A stretch of DNA of 19,099 nt from Flavobacterium psychrophilum (GTDB taxonomy: Bacteria > Bacteroidota > Bacteroidia > Flavobacteriales > Flavobacteriaceae), in assembly GCA_945897545.1 (NCBI GenBank), contig CAMDGJ010000026.1, forward strand, positions 1-19,099, read 5' to 3'. The position numbers and the translations under genes are program-made. Positions within the stretch are counted from its first letter, which is position 1; each line of letters opens with the position of its first letter. The notes under the pieces are model-generated. The model did no database searches. It was not told the DNA's origin and saw nothing but the letters and a program-made list of their open reading frames with translations. Below are positions 1-7,656 of this stretch, piece by piece.

Positions 1-183
1 TCGCAACCTGCTCTTTCAATGGAAAATGTTAGAAAATTTAAAATACAAGTTCCATCACTTCAAGAACAACAAAAAATCGCCAATTTTTTATCGAGTATCG
101 ATACTAAAATAGAAAGCACCAACCAACAAATCAACCAAACGCAAAGCTTTAAAAAAGGGTTGTTACAGCAAATGTTTTTGTAA
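1..183 (+). CDS. hsdS: Type I restriction enzyme specificity subunit HsdS, C-terminal end (partial)
   Basis: Only the last 60 codons lie in the window; the frame is open from base 1 to the TAA at 181-183. The visible peptide contains [18 protein letters not shown] followed by a polar helix ending [10 protein letters not shown]. This is the standard end of an HsdS target-recognition domain and its conserved coiled-coil spacer: the 'P.L.EQ.KIA.FLS.ID' signature, then a helix finishing in 'KKGLLQQMF'. HsdS chooses the DNA sequence recognised by the methylase and restriction complex, and the helix sets the distance between its two target domains. A DUF3800 gene begins 10 bp downstream and hsdR follows, which supports the assignment. 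The N-terminal part and hsdM should lie to the left of the window. Confidence 0.93.
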   Translation, partial: SQPALSMENVRKFKIQVPSLQEQQKIANFLSSIDTKIESTNQQINQTQSFKKGLLQQMFL

Positions 184-193
184 CGTAAACAAT

Positions 194-943
194 ATGAGTG
201 GTCTAATAAAAAAATACTATCTGTTTATTGATGAAAGTGGCGATCACGGTTTAGCAACCTTAGATGCTTCTTTTCCTGTTTTTTTATTATGTGGTTTAAT
301 TACCAGCGAAGAAAATTATATTCAAACTCGCGATACTATTAATTCTATCAAAAAAGAATTTTGGCAAAATAAAGAAGTCATTTTGCATTCAAGAGACATT
401 AGAAAATGCGAAAAAGAATTTCAAATTTTATTCGATTTAGAAATTAAGCGTAATTTTTATTTAAGGATTAATGATGTAATCGAAAATTCAAAATATAGAA
501 TTTTAGCTTCGGCAATACATAAAGAAAAGTACATTAATACCTACGGCAAATTATCAAATGATGTGTATGAGGTAGCCTTATCCTTTATTGTAGAAAGAGC
601 CATTTTCAGTTTAGATGAAATAAAAGACGTTAGCAAACAATTAGAAATAATTATTGAAAAAAGAGGAAAAAAGGAAGATAAAAAATTAGACGAACATTTT
701 CAACGATTGGTTTCAAGGGGAACTGCTTATGTAAGTTCAGATCGCTTACTGGAAGTAGGCATAAAGATTACTTTTAGAGATAAAAAAGAAAACATAAACG
801 GATTGCAATTAGCTGATTTAATAGCTTATCCCATAGCGCGCTATGTTATTGAGCCTAAAAGAGCGAATCCTGCATACGAAGTTTTAGAGAAAAAAATATA
901 TACTAAAAACGGCAAAAGATATGGGCTCAAGATATTTCCATAA
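194..943 (+). CDS. DUF3800 domain protein inside a type I restriction-modification locus
   Basis: A 249-aa protein with the landmarks of the DUF3800 family: an N-terminal YLFIDESGDHG (residues 10-19, acidic pair D13/E14), a central LEIIIEKRGKKEDK (about 150-163), and a C-terminal LQLADLIAYPIARY (205-217, D208). The family is thought to have an RNase H-like fold, with these acidic residues in the position of metal ligands. The biochemical role is generally unproven, and a nuclease-like activity is inference. No signal peptide or membrane segment is visible, so it should be cytoplasmic. It starts 10 bp after the hsdS stop and is probably co-transcribed with it. DUF3800 genes are often found in defence loci and on mobile DNA, and this placement between hsdS and hsdR fits that. 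The gene is AT-rich like its neighbours and shows no truncation. Confidence 0.85.
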   Translation: MSGLIKKYYLFIDESGDHGLATLDASFPVFLLCGLITSEENYIQTRDTINSIKKEFWQNKEVILHSRDIRKCEKEFQILFDLEIKRNFYLRINDVIENSKYRILASAIHKEKYINTYGKLSNDVYEVALSFIVERAIFSLDEIKDVSKQLEIIIEKRGKKEDKKLDEHFQRLVSRGTAYVSSDRLLEVGIKITFRDKKENINGLQLADLIAYPIARYVIEPKRANPAYEVLEKKIYTKNGKRYGLKIFP

Positions 944-973
944 AAAACAAAAGCCAAACAAATTGTTTGGCTT
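943..973 (-). terminator. Intrinsic terminator of the small RNA
   Basis: Arms AAGCCAAACAA (951-961) and TTGTTTGGCTT (963-973) are perfectly complementary around base 962. On the minus strand they are followed by a T-rich run (TTGTTTTTTA, 950-941). On the plus strand no T-run follows, so it is directional for minus-strand transcription. It sits directly behind the DUF3800 stop codon and could weakly stop that mRNA too. Confidence 0.82.
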
Positions 974-1032
974 CTGCTCGACCGGGGACTCCCCAATCCT
1001 TTTATCTTTGAATCGTTTTTGTTGTAATTATG
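943..1032 (-). ncRNA. Predicted small RNA of about 90 nt with its own promoter and terminator
   Basis: Read on the minus strand, three elements line up in order. There is a full Bacteroidota promoter: TTG at 1065-1063, a 19-bp gap, then TATATTTG at 1043-1036. The start of transcription is therefore expected near 1032. The RNA begins with about 33 nt of A-rich unstructured sequence, then folds into an 8-bp hairpin: GATTGGGG (998-991), loop AGT, CCCCGGTC (987-980), with two G-U pairs. A six-base linker follows, then a perfect terminator hairpin (973-951) and a U-rich tail. No start codon opens a meaningful frame. Leader, hairpin and terminator together make a typical trans-acting sRNA layout. 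The segment CCCCGGTCGAGC also resembles the 3' end of a tRNA, so a tRNA-derived remnant is the main alternative. Rfam families such as Flavo-1 would be the first comparison. Confidence 0.68.
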
Positions 1033-1035
1033 ATG

Positions 1036-1065
1036 CAAATATATTACTTTTTTAAATAAATACAA
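1036..1065 (-). promoter_or_regulatory. Promoter of the predicted small RNA
   Basis: On the minus strand the -33 TTG (1065-1063) is separated by 19 bp from a perfect TAnnTTTG element, TATATTTG (1043-1036). This matches the known Bacteroidota primary-sigma promoter in both boxes and spacing, and it is the best-matched promoter in the window. It fires away from hsdR, toward the end of the DUF3800 gene. Confidence 0.72.
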
Positions 1066-1130
1066 TATCAGTAAACATAATATTAACTATTTGAGAATAG
1101 TAAGATAAAAAATAACACCTTGTAATAAAA

Positions 1131-4004
1131 ATGAGTCATCAATCTGAAGCAGTACTAGAAAACAACTTAATCAAGCAATTGCGAGGTTTAGGCTATGCGT
1201 CTGTAACCATTACCGATGGCGAAGCTTTGGTTTCCAATTTACAAAGTCAATTAGAACTTTTTAACGAAACTACTTTTACAGCCAAAGAATTTGATGCTAT
1301 CATCAATCATTTAGCCAAAGGCAATGTTTTTGAAAAATCCAAAACGCTGCGAGACCGTTTTCAATTGATCAAGGAAGATGGCAGTTCTTTTTATGTTCGT
1401 TTTTTTAATGCGGAGGACAATAGCAAAAATCTGTTTCAAGTTAGCAATCAAATCAGTCTCGAAGGAAGCTATAAAAACCGTTTTGATGTAACGCTTTTGG
1501 TCAATGGTTTGCCTTTGGTACAAATAGAACTCAAACGTTCTGGTTTAGAAATTAAAGAAGCATTCAACCAAATTAACCGCTACCAATTGCATTCTTTTTG
1601 GAGCAATCACGGCTTGTTTCAATACGTTCAATTGTTTGTGATAAGCAATGGCGTGAATACCAAATATTTGGCAAACAATAAATTGCAATCCGTAAAACAA
1701 ACCTTCTTTTGGGCGGATGCCAATAATAAAAATGTTACCGAGTTAACCGAGTTTGCAGCTGCTTTTTTGAACTCCACTCATTTGGGCAAAATGATAGCGC
1801 ATTATATCGTGATTAACGAAACCCATAAAGTGATGATGGTGTTGAGACCGTATCAATATTTTGCCACGGAAGCCATTATTCATCAAATCAAAAACTCGAA
1901 TGACAACGCTTACATTTGGCACACCACAGGTTCAGGTAAAACCTTAACTTCGTTCAAGGCAAGCCAAATCGTAATGGAATTGCCCGAGGTTTACAAAGTC
2001 GTTTTTGTAGTCGATAGGAAAGATTTGGATTTCCAGACCATGAATGAATTTAATGCTTTCAAAAAAGACAGCGTTGATGTTACGGATAATACCCAATCCT
2101 TGGTACGGCAATTAACGGATAACACCAAGTTGGTTTTAACTACCATTCAAAAATTGAACAATGCGGTTTCAGACCGTTTTGCAGGTAAAATTGAAGCGTT
2201 ACGACACAAAAAAATCGTCTTTATATTCGATGAATGTCACCGTTCCCAATTTGGAGAAACTCACGATCGAATTACTAAATTTTTTGATAAAAGTCAGTTA
2301 ATTGGTTTTACAGGAACGCCTATTTTTGCTGAAAATGCTTCCAAAAATGATTTAGGAAAACGCACCACCAAAGATTTATTTGGCAACTGCCTTCATAAAT
2401 ACGTGATTACTGATGCTATTCGGGATGAAAACGTATTGCGTTTTGGGATTGAATATGTGGGAAAATACAAAAACAAGAGCAATTCTTTTATCGACATCCC
2501 AGTCGAAGATATTGATAAACAAGAGGTGTTGGATTCAAAAAAGAGAATCAATAAAATCGTTGATTATATTATTGCCTATCACAATCAGAAAACCTTTAGT
2601 AGAGATTATTCAGCGTTGTTAGCTGTAAGCAGTATTGATAATTTGATTCGGTATTATGATTTGTTTCAGCAAAAGAAAATCGCTGGTGAACACGATTTGC
2701 GTATTGCCACTGTTTTCACCTATGGCACTAATGAAGATTCAGACGAAGCACAGGATTATCTTCCAGAAGAGGAAGATTATGATTGGGCTGCCGAACCGAA
2801 AGCCAACTATAAATCAAGCCATAGTCGTGATAAACTAGAAAATTACATAAGCGATTATAACACCATGTTTGGCACTAGCTATTCGACAAAAGACAGTGAA
2901 TCATTTCAAAAATATGCTCAAAACATAAGCAAACGGTTAAAAGACCGTGAAAAGGAAAACTTCAATAATGAGAAAGACCGTTTAGACATTGTAATCGTTG
3001 TGAATATGATGCTTACAGGTTTTGATGCAAAAAAAGTTAATACGCTTTATGTGGACAAAAACTTGAAACAACACGGCTTGATACAAGCTTTTTCGAGAAC
3101 CAATCGAATCCTTGGAGAACAGAAGTCACAAGGAAACATTTTGTCCTTTAGAAACCTCAAAAAAGCCACTGACGATGCCATTACTTTGTTTTCTAACAAA
3201 GATGCTATTGAAGTGGTTACCATGCCCGAATATGAAAAAATAGCGGATAAGTTTGACGAGGCACTGAAACTTTTACGAGAAATCACACCATCCTACCACA
3301 GCGTAAATGACTTGGAGAGTGAAGAGGATGAAGTTCAATTTGTACAAGCCTTTCGAAAAGTAATGCGAGCCATGAACGTATTGCAATCCTACACCGATTT
3401 TGATTGGGACGATTTAGGAATTGACGAGCAGGAATTTGAAGATTACAAAAGCAAGTATTTAGACTTATACGAAAAGGTAAAGCGGGATAACGAAAAACAA
3501 AAGACTTCGATTCTCGATGATATTGATTTTGAATTGGAATTAATCCATAGAGACCAAATCAATGTGGCTTATATCATAAAATTGTTAGCACAATTAAAAG
3601 GCGAAAAAACATCGGCAGCCGCTGCACAAAGAAAAGCCATCATTGATTTATTGGGTGGCGATATTCAGTTGAGAAGCAAACGAGAATTGATTCAGAAATT
3701 TATCGATGAGAACATGCCCCACATCAAGGACGGAGACAGCATTGAAGATGAATTTGAGAAATTCTGGCAAGACCAAAAAGTACTCGCATTAGGCAAACTA
3801 TGTGAAGACGAACATTTGGACAAAGCACAATTCAAATCACTTATAGATGCCTATATCTACAGCGGTCGCGAACCTATAAAAGACGAAGTTTTCCAGTGTT
3901 TAGACAATAGACCTAGCATTCTTCAAGCCAGAGTTATTGGCGATAGAATTATTGCTAAAATGAAGGAGTTTGTGGAGGAGTTTGTGAAGGGAATGGTGGC
4001 TTAG
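1131..4004 (+). CDS. hsdR: Type I restriction enzyme motor and nuclease subunit HsdR
   Basis: A 957-aa protein of normal length for HsdR. It translocates DNA with ATP and cuts far from the recognition site when the HsdS/HsdM complex meets unmethylated DNA. Visible parts in order: an N-terminal PD-(D/E)xK nuclease (RFDVTLLVNG, D119; IELK, E133 and K135); helicase motif I TTGSGKT (265-271); motif II DECH (367-370); motif III GFTGTP (392-397); the RecA2 region with a motif VI-like QAFSRTNR near residue 655; and a long helical C-terminal part, rich in charged residues, that docks on the methylase. All key residues are present, so it should be active. It is separated from the DUF3800 gene by 187 bp that contains the divergent small RNA. 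hsdR therefore probably has its own promoter, though I could not find a clear TAnnTTTG box for it. Confidence 0.96.
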   Translation: MSHQSEAVLENNLIKQLRGLGYASVTITDGEALVSNLQSQLELFNETTFTAKEFDAIINHLAKGNVFEKSKTLRDRFQLIKEDGSSFYVRFFNAEDNSKNLFQVSNQISLEGSYKNRFDVTLLVNGLPLVQIELKRSGLEIKEAFNQINRYQLHSFWSNHGLFQYVQLFVISNGVNTKYLANNKLQSVKQTFFWADANNKNVTELTEFAAAFLNSTHLGKMIAHYIVINETHKVMMVLRPYQYFATEAIIHQIKNSNDNAYIWHTTGSGKTLTSFKASQIVMELPEVYKVVFVVDRKDLDFQTMNEFNAFKKDSVDVTDNTQSLVRQLTDNTKLVLTTIQKLNNAVSDRFAGKIEALRHKKIVFIFDECHRSQFGETHDRITKFFDKSQLIGFTGTPIFAENASKNDLGKRTTKDLFGNCLHKYVITDAIRDENVLRFGIEYVGKYKNKSNSFIDIPVEDIDKQEVLDSKKRINKIVDYIIAYHNQKTFSRDYSALLAVSSIDNLIRYYDLFQQKKIAGEHDLRIATVFTYGTNEDSDEAQDYLPEEEDYDWAAEPKANYKSSHSRDKLENYISDYNTMFGTSYSTKDSESFQKYAQNISKRLKDREKENFNNEKDRLDIVIVVNMMLTGFDAKKVNTLYVDKNLKQHGLIQAFSRTNRILGEQKSQGNILSFRNLKKATDDAITLFSNKDAIEVVTMPEYEKIADKFDEALKLLREITPSYHSVNDLESEEDEVQFVQAFRKVMRAMNVLQSYTDFDWDDLGIDEQEFEDYKSKYLDLYEKVKRDNEKQKTSILDDIDFELELIHRDQINVAYIIKLLAQLKGEKTSAAAAQRKAIIDLLGGDIQLRSKRELIQKFIDENMPHIKDGDSIEDEFEKFWQDQKVLALGKLCEDEHLDKAQFKSLIDAYIYSGREPIKDEVFQCLDNRPSILQARVIGDRIIAKMKEFVEEFVKGMVA

Positions 4005-4042
4005 AATATTTAAGAAAATTTTTGTAATAATCATCGCTTATC

Positions 4043-4065
4043 CCGATGAAAATCGGTTTTTTTTT
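4043..4065 (+). terminator. Intrinsic terminator after hsdR
   Basis: Stem CCGAT (4043-4047), tetraloop GAAA, stem ATCGG (4052-4056), then nine T (4057-4065). It lies 39 bp after the hsdR stop and closes the restriction locus on the plus strand. Confidence 0.82.
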
Positions 4066-4154
4066 ATCTATAAAATGGAACCGCTTTTTGCGCGGCAAAA
4101 GTTGTGTTAATTGCTTCCCTATATAGAAATCGATTTTTAGGGTTTAATGGAGTT

Positions 4155-4727
4155 TTAATCCAAGATTTTATCTAGTTTCAAATAACCAATATGCAAATGG
4201 TCTTCTTCAAAGGCAGTTTTTATTTTCGTGATTTTTAATGAATGCGATTCTTTATGATGTGCAGACAAAATATCCGCAACATTATAAATATCATCAACGT
4301 CAATTCCGTATTTGTCATCGATGTGTGAAGTGGCTCCTTTGAAACCGAAATGTTTGTAAAAAGTGGTTGCTTTAGCTTTTTTGGAGGCAGAGCCTAAATT
4401 TTCGGCGATAGTGAGTATTTTATAATGATATTCTTCAAATTCATTTTCCTTATAACCGCCAAGATTGATGAAAAATAAATTTTCCAATACGGGTTTAGAA
4501 GTTGAATTTTTAAGAACAATTTCAATCGAAAAATCATCAACTACAGTAACTTCTCTCCAGGCGTCAATATGAATTTTTCCTATGGCTTCAGGCCAAAAAG
4601 CTTTCATTTGTGGGATCAATTCTTTTAAGGATTTGCCAATTCCAAAAAAAATATCGTGTTGTTCTGTAAATCTGCCTTCGGGTTTGCAGCCCAGCATTAC
4701 CATGTATAATTTTAGTTTGTCTTGCAT
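4155..4727 (-). CDS. DUF1543 domain protein (two copies of the domain)
   Basis: Encodes 190 aa from the ATG at 4727. The start LKLYMVMLGCKPEGR and the following E-H-D-x-F-F pattern are typical of DUF1543. A second related half begins at LFFINLGGYKENEFEEYH and continues with YKILTIAENLGSASKKAK, so the protein looks like two tandem DUF1543 units. The family is uncharacterised; no catalytic motif, signal peptide or membrane helix is evident, and I infer a cytoplasmic protein without assigning a function. A frame extended to a GTG at 4733 would add two codons. That GTG is the last base of the -7 promoter box plus two following bases, so it lies ahead of the expected transcript start. I therefore chose the ATG. 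The mRNA would be almost leaderless. Confidence 0.85.
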   Translation of the reverse strand: MQDKLKLYMVMLGCKPEGRFTEQHDIFFGIGKSLKELIPQMKAFWPEAIGKIHIDAWREVTVVDDFSIEIVLKNSTSKPVLENLFFINLGGYKENEFEEYHYKILTIAENLGSASKKAKATTFYKHFGFKGATSHIDDKYGIDVDDIYNVADILSAHHKESHSLKITKIKTAFEEDHLHIGYLKLDKILD

Positions 4728-4732
4728 AAGCA

Positions 4733-4740
4733 CAAATATA
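4733..4740 (-). promoter_or_regulatory. -7 promoter box of the DUF1543 gene
   Basis: TATATTTG on the minus strand, a full match to TAnnTTTG, ends five bases before the ATG at 4727. No good -33 TTG lies at the usual distance upstream. The position implies a transcript starting about two bases before the start codon. Confidence 0.5.
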
Positions 4741-4832
4741 ATTCAATTTATTTTCATTAAATTTACCATAAAATAAAATTTTGGTTTGGTTTTTGGAATA
4801 GCTTTAATGAACCCATAAAAAAAGAATATATT

Positions 4833-5333
4833 ATGAAAAAGATAATTACGCTTATAGCCGTAGTAGGAATGTTTAGTTTGCAAGGATGTACAGTGGAAGA
4901 TAATTCTGTTGATAACGATACAATAGCAGAAGTTTTTGAAATTAAAAATATTAATTTTGTTCTTGATCCAGTTGATGGGTATATCGTTTATCAAAAGTTC
5001 ACGCCTACAATTTATGCTTCGGATGTTGTTTTGATTTACAGATTGTCTGGAACAATCAATTCGACTACTCCAATTTGGCAACTTATTCCTAGAACTCTTT
5101 TCCTTCCACAAGGAGAATTAGATTATGATTTTGATTTTAGTTTGGAAGATTTTACCATTTACGCGGGTGGTACTTATAATTTATCTTTAACACCACAATA
5201 TTTGAATAATCAAACTTTTAGAATTGTAATTGTGCCCGCAAGTTTTTCTACATCAATAAATAAGAATAATTATTCGGATGTTATGAGCGCATTAAACATT
5301 AAAGAGACTGAAATTAAAAAGATTAATTTCTAA
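4833..5333 (+). CDS. Small lipoprotein of unknown function
   Basis: A 166-aa protein that starts with a type II signal peptide: MKK, a hydrophobic stretch ITLIAVVGMFSL, and the lipobox LQGC with the lipidated cysteine at residue 19. It should be attached to the inner or outer membrane facing the periplasm or the surface. The mature part is acidic near its start, rich in aromatic and Asn residues and apparently mostly beta strand (alternating hydrophobics, for example FRIVIVPASF near the end). It finishes with a short charged helix, ALNIKETEIKKINF. I recognise this as a lineage-specific flavobacterial family but know no function. It lies divergent from the DUF1543 gene with 105 bp between them. 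A weak -7 box, TAGCTTTA (4799-4806), is the only promoter candidate. A strong terminator follows 25 bp downstream, so it is probably monocistronic. Confidence 0.82.
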   Translation: MKKIITLIAVVGMFSLQGCTVEDNSVDNDTIAEVFEIKNINFVLDPVDGYIVYQKFTPTIYASDVVLIYRLSGTINSTTPIWQLIPRTLFLPQGELDYDFDFSLEDFTIYAGGTYNLSLTPQYLNNQTFRIVIVPASFSTSINKNNYSDVMSALNIKETEIKKINF

Positions 5334-5351
5334 GTACAAATTCAAGTCATA

Positions 5352-5383
5352 AAAAAAAGGAAATCGTGAGATTTCCTTTTTTT
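5352..5383. terminator. Bidirectional intrinsic terminator between the lipoprotein and TerC genes
   Basis: GGAAATC (5359-5365), loop GTGA, GATTTCC (5370-5376), flanked by seven A on the left and seven T on the right. It can stop the lipoprotein transcript on + and the TerC-family transcript on -, which converge here. Confidence 0.85.
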
Positions 5384-5489
5384 ATGAATATGTCCGACTA
5401 TCTATAGTGAATCTGTTTTATAGTTATTCCAAACATAATTGAAGTGAATCGCAATTAATCGGACTGGATATTAATCAATAACGCCTTCC

Positions 5490-6443
5490 TTATTTTTCTA
5501 CATCTTCTTCTTTGCTCAGTTGCAAGGAAACTATAATTCCTATTAATAGGGAAAGGGCAATAAAGGTTAACGAAGCCCATTCAGGAATTTCAACAAAATC
5601 ATGGGACAACATTTTAAAACCCACAAAACTCAAAATAGCAATCAAACTGTATTCTAAGTAACTGAATTTAGTCAACATATTAGCCAGGAAAAAGTACATA
5701 GAACGCAATCCCAAGATGGCAAAAATATTAGAACTAAAGACTAAGAAGGGGTCAGAAGTTATTGCTAAAATAGCGGGAACACTGTCCAACGCAAAGATTA
5801 CGTCCATAACTTCGATGACGATTAGCGCCACAAAAAGTGGAGTAGCAGCAGTTAGGTGTCTTCTTTTTATAAAGAAGTGTTCTCCGTCTATATGACTTGT
5901 AACAGGTATTATTTTTCGTAACGCTTTGTAAACAAAAGAATTTTTTGGTTCAAATTTCTCATCCTCTTTTGAAAAAAGCATTTTTGCTGCTGTAAAAATT
6001 AAGAAAAGTCCAAAGATATAAGTAGTCCAACTGAATTTATTGATAAGCAAAACGCCAAAATATATCATTAACCCTCTAAAAATAATAGCGCCCATGATTC
6101 CCCAAAATAAAACACGATGCTGATATTTTTGCGGAATTTTAAAGGATGAAAAAATTATGGCGATGACAAATATATTGTCTACACTCAATGACAATTCAAT
6201 TAAGTATCCAGTAATATATTTTATTGACGCGGCAGATGGTTTCAGTTCATCAGGGTTTGCAATGTAATTATTAGCATATAGCCAATAAATCACTCCCGAA
6301 AAAAGGAAGGATAAGCTTACCCAAATTGCAGTCCATTTGCTAGCTTCTTTGGTGCTAATAATGTGTGGTGTTTTATTGAAAACACCTAAGTCAAGTGCAA
6401 GAAATAGCAAGATAGCAGCTAAAAATATAATCCAGACAATCAT
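5490..6443 (-). CDS. TerC/Alx family integral membrane protein
   Basis: A 317-aa, very hydrophobic protein with about nine predicted membrane helices and the TerC signatures. ELSLSVDNIFVIAIIFSSF (residues 83-101, D89) forms one conserved helix, and EVMDVIFALDSVPAI (211-225, D214 and D220) forms the symmetric partner. It ends with a cytoplasmic acidic tail, KEEDVEK. In E. coli and Bacillus, members (Alx, MeeF and relatives) have been linked to manganese export and to metallating secreted enzymes. The buried aspartates fit metal transport, but for this protein the substrate is inferred. It sits in the inner membrane. It reads convergently with the lipoprotein gene, and the GSII terminator lies upstream, so it is its own unit. 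A near-match -7 box (TATCTTTA, 6474-6467) is 23 bp ahead of the ATG. Confidence 0.92.
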   Translation of the reverse strand: MIVWIIFLAAILLFLALDLGVFNKTPHIISTKEASKWTAIWVSLSFLFSGVIYWLYANNYIANPDELKPSAASIKYITGYLIELSLSVDNIFVIAIIFSSFKIPQKYQHRVLFWGIMGAIIFRGLMIYFGVLLINKFSWTTYIFGLFLIFTAAKMLFSKEDEKFEPKNSFVYKALRKIIPVTSHIDGEHFFIKRRHLTAATPLFVALIVIEVMDVIFALDSVPAILAITSDPFLVFSSNIFAILGLRSMYFFLANMLTKFSYLEYSLIAILSFVGFKMLSHDFVEIPEWASLTFIALSLLIGIIVSLQLSKEEDVEK

Positions 6444-6466
6444 AAATCGATTATTTTATTGATTGG

Positions 6467-6474
6467 TAAAGATA
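6467..6474 (-). promoter_or_regulatory. Possible -7 box of the TerC-family gene
   Basis: TATCTTTA on the minus strand matches TAnnTTTG at all but the final base, 23 bp before the start codon. No clear -33 TTG is present, so this is weak. Confidence 0.3.
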
Positions 6475-6518
6475 CTTTTTGATTTTTTATCTTCACTCAT
6501 TATTTTTATAATAAAGGC

Positions 6519-6550
6519 AAAAAAAGTGCTTCCATTTCTGAAAGCACTTT
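6519..6550 (-). terminator. Intrinsic terminator after the GSII gene
   Basis: On the minus strand AAAGTGCTT (6550-6542), a 10-base loop, AAGCACTTT (6531-6523), then continued T to 6519. It is located 20 bp past the stop of the glutamine synthetase gene. Confidence 0.87.
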
Positions 6551-6570
6551 ATAATTATATAATATAAGAT

Positions 6571-7584
6571 TTACAATGCTGATTTAACAGTTTTGATTAT
6601 TCTTGCAGCAATTTTATATGGATCACCGTTAGATGCAGGTCTTCTGTCTTCAAGATAACCTTTCCAGCCATGTTGAACGGTGTATAACGGAATTCGTATT
6701 GAGGCTCCTCTATCTGATACTCCATAAGAGAAATCGTGGATAGATGCCGTTTCGTGTTTACCAGTTAAACGTTGCTCGTTGTATGCTCCATAAACTGCTA
6801 TATGCTCTTCAACAACTGGACGAAAAGCTTCACAAATTTTATCATATATCGCTTTATCTCCGCAAGTTCTTAATACTTCGTTAGAGAAGTTAGCGTGCAT
6901 ACCTGAACCATTCCAGTCTGTATCACCTAGTGGTTTTGGGTGATATTCAATATAGTAACCATATTTTTCAGTTAAACGATCTAATAAATATCGAGCAACC
7001 CAGATTTCATCACCGGCTTTCTTGGCTCCTTTGGCAAACAATTGAAATTCCCATTGGCCGCAAGCAACTTCTTGATTAATACCTTCAAAATTAAGTCCCG
7101 CTGCGATACATAAATCTGCGTGCTCTTCTACTAATTTTCTTCCATGAGTATTTTTCCCACCTACTGAACAATAGTACATGCCTTGTGGAGCAGGGTATCC
7201 ACCTACAGGAAATCCTAGAGGCAATAAGGTTTTAGTATCCATAATAAAATATTCTTGCTCGAAACCAAACCAGAAATCACCATCATCATCAATAGTTGAT
7301 CTACCGTTTGATGGATGAGCGCTACCATCGGCATACATAACTTCGGTCATTACTAAGTATCCGTTGATACGGGTTGGATCTGGATATATAGCAACTGGAA
7401 CTAAAAGACAATCAGAAGAACCGCCTTCAGCTTGTTTTGTTGATGAACCATCAAATGACCAATTTCCTATTTCTGTTAACGTTCCTTTGAAATTTTCGTG
7501 TTCTTCAACTTTTGTTTTACTTCTAAGATTTTGAGTTGGTTCGTAACCGTCTAACCAAAGGTATTCTAGTTTAATCTTTGCCAT
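6571..7584 (-). CDS. glnII: Glutamine synthetase, type II (eukaryote-like GSII)
   Basis: Makes glutamine from glutamate, ammonia and ATP in the cytoplasm. The 337-aa length and the motifs are those of GSII, not of the longer GSI. They are the beta-grasp edge WSFDGSST (42-49), the metal-binding FEQEY (108-112), NQEVACGQWEF (170-180), the glutamate-binding NGSGMHANFS (225-234), the flap NEQRLTGKHET (269-279) and the nucleotide and phosphate-binding RGASIRIP (292-299), with EDRRPASNGDPY near the end. All catalytic residues seem intact. GSII is the class of eukaryotes and some bacteria; it lacks the adenylylation tyrosine loop of enterobacterial GSI, so control must be transcriptional or allosteric. 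The gene is divergent from the GSIII gene, with which it shares a 201-bp regulatory region, and ends at its own terminator. The symbol follows rhizobial GSII; databases may use glnA. Confidence 0.95.
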   Translation of the reverse strand: MAKIKLEYLWLDGYEPTQNLRSKTKVEEHENFKGTLTEIGNWSFDGSSTKQAEGGSSDCLLVPVAIYPDPTRINGYLVMTEVMYADGSAHPSNGRSTIDDDGDFWFGFEQEYFIMDTKTLLPLGFPVGGYPAPQGMYYCSVGGKNTHGRKLVEEHADLCIAAGLNFEGINQEVACGQWEFQLFAKGAKKAGDEIWVARYLLDRLTEKYGYYIEYHPKPLGDTDWNGSGMHANFSNEVLRTCGDKAIYDKICEAFRPVVEEHIAVYGAYNEQRLTGKHETASIHDFSYGVSDRGASIRIPLYTVQHGWKGYLEDRRPASNGDPYKIAARIIKTVKSAL

Positions 7585-7622
7585 AACAATATTTATTAAT
7601 TAAGTGTTCTTTTATTATTGTG

Positions 7623-7630
7623 CAAATATA
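7623..7630 (-). promoter_or_regulatory. -7 promoter box of the GSII gene
   Basis: TATATTTG on the minus strand is a perfect TAnnTTTG match. It predicts transcription from about 7619 and a leader of about 35 nt. The nearest TTG on that strand (7658-7656) is 25 bp away, longer than usual, and overlaps the inverted repeat at 7657-7664, which suggests a controlled promoter. Confidence 0.6.
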
Positions 7631-7656
7631 AATTAAAAGTATTATTAGTATAAAAC

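Noticed and set aside
841..1065. A 74-codon minus-strand ORF opposite the DUF3800 end
   Set aside because: It crosses the small-RNA promoter and terminator, has no supporting start context, and its C-terminal half is only the reverse of the DUF3800 coding frame.
4731..4733. GTG start for the DUF1543 gene
   Set aside because: It begins at the last base of the TATATTTG promoter box and so would precede the expected transcript start; the ATG six bases later fits family starts.
5391..5470. GTCCGA / TCGGAC inverted pair between the lipoprotein and TerC genes
   Set aside because: Only six bases pair across roughly 70 bp, which is expected by chance.
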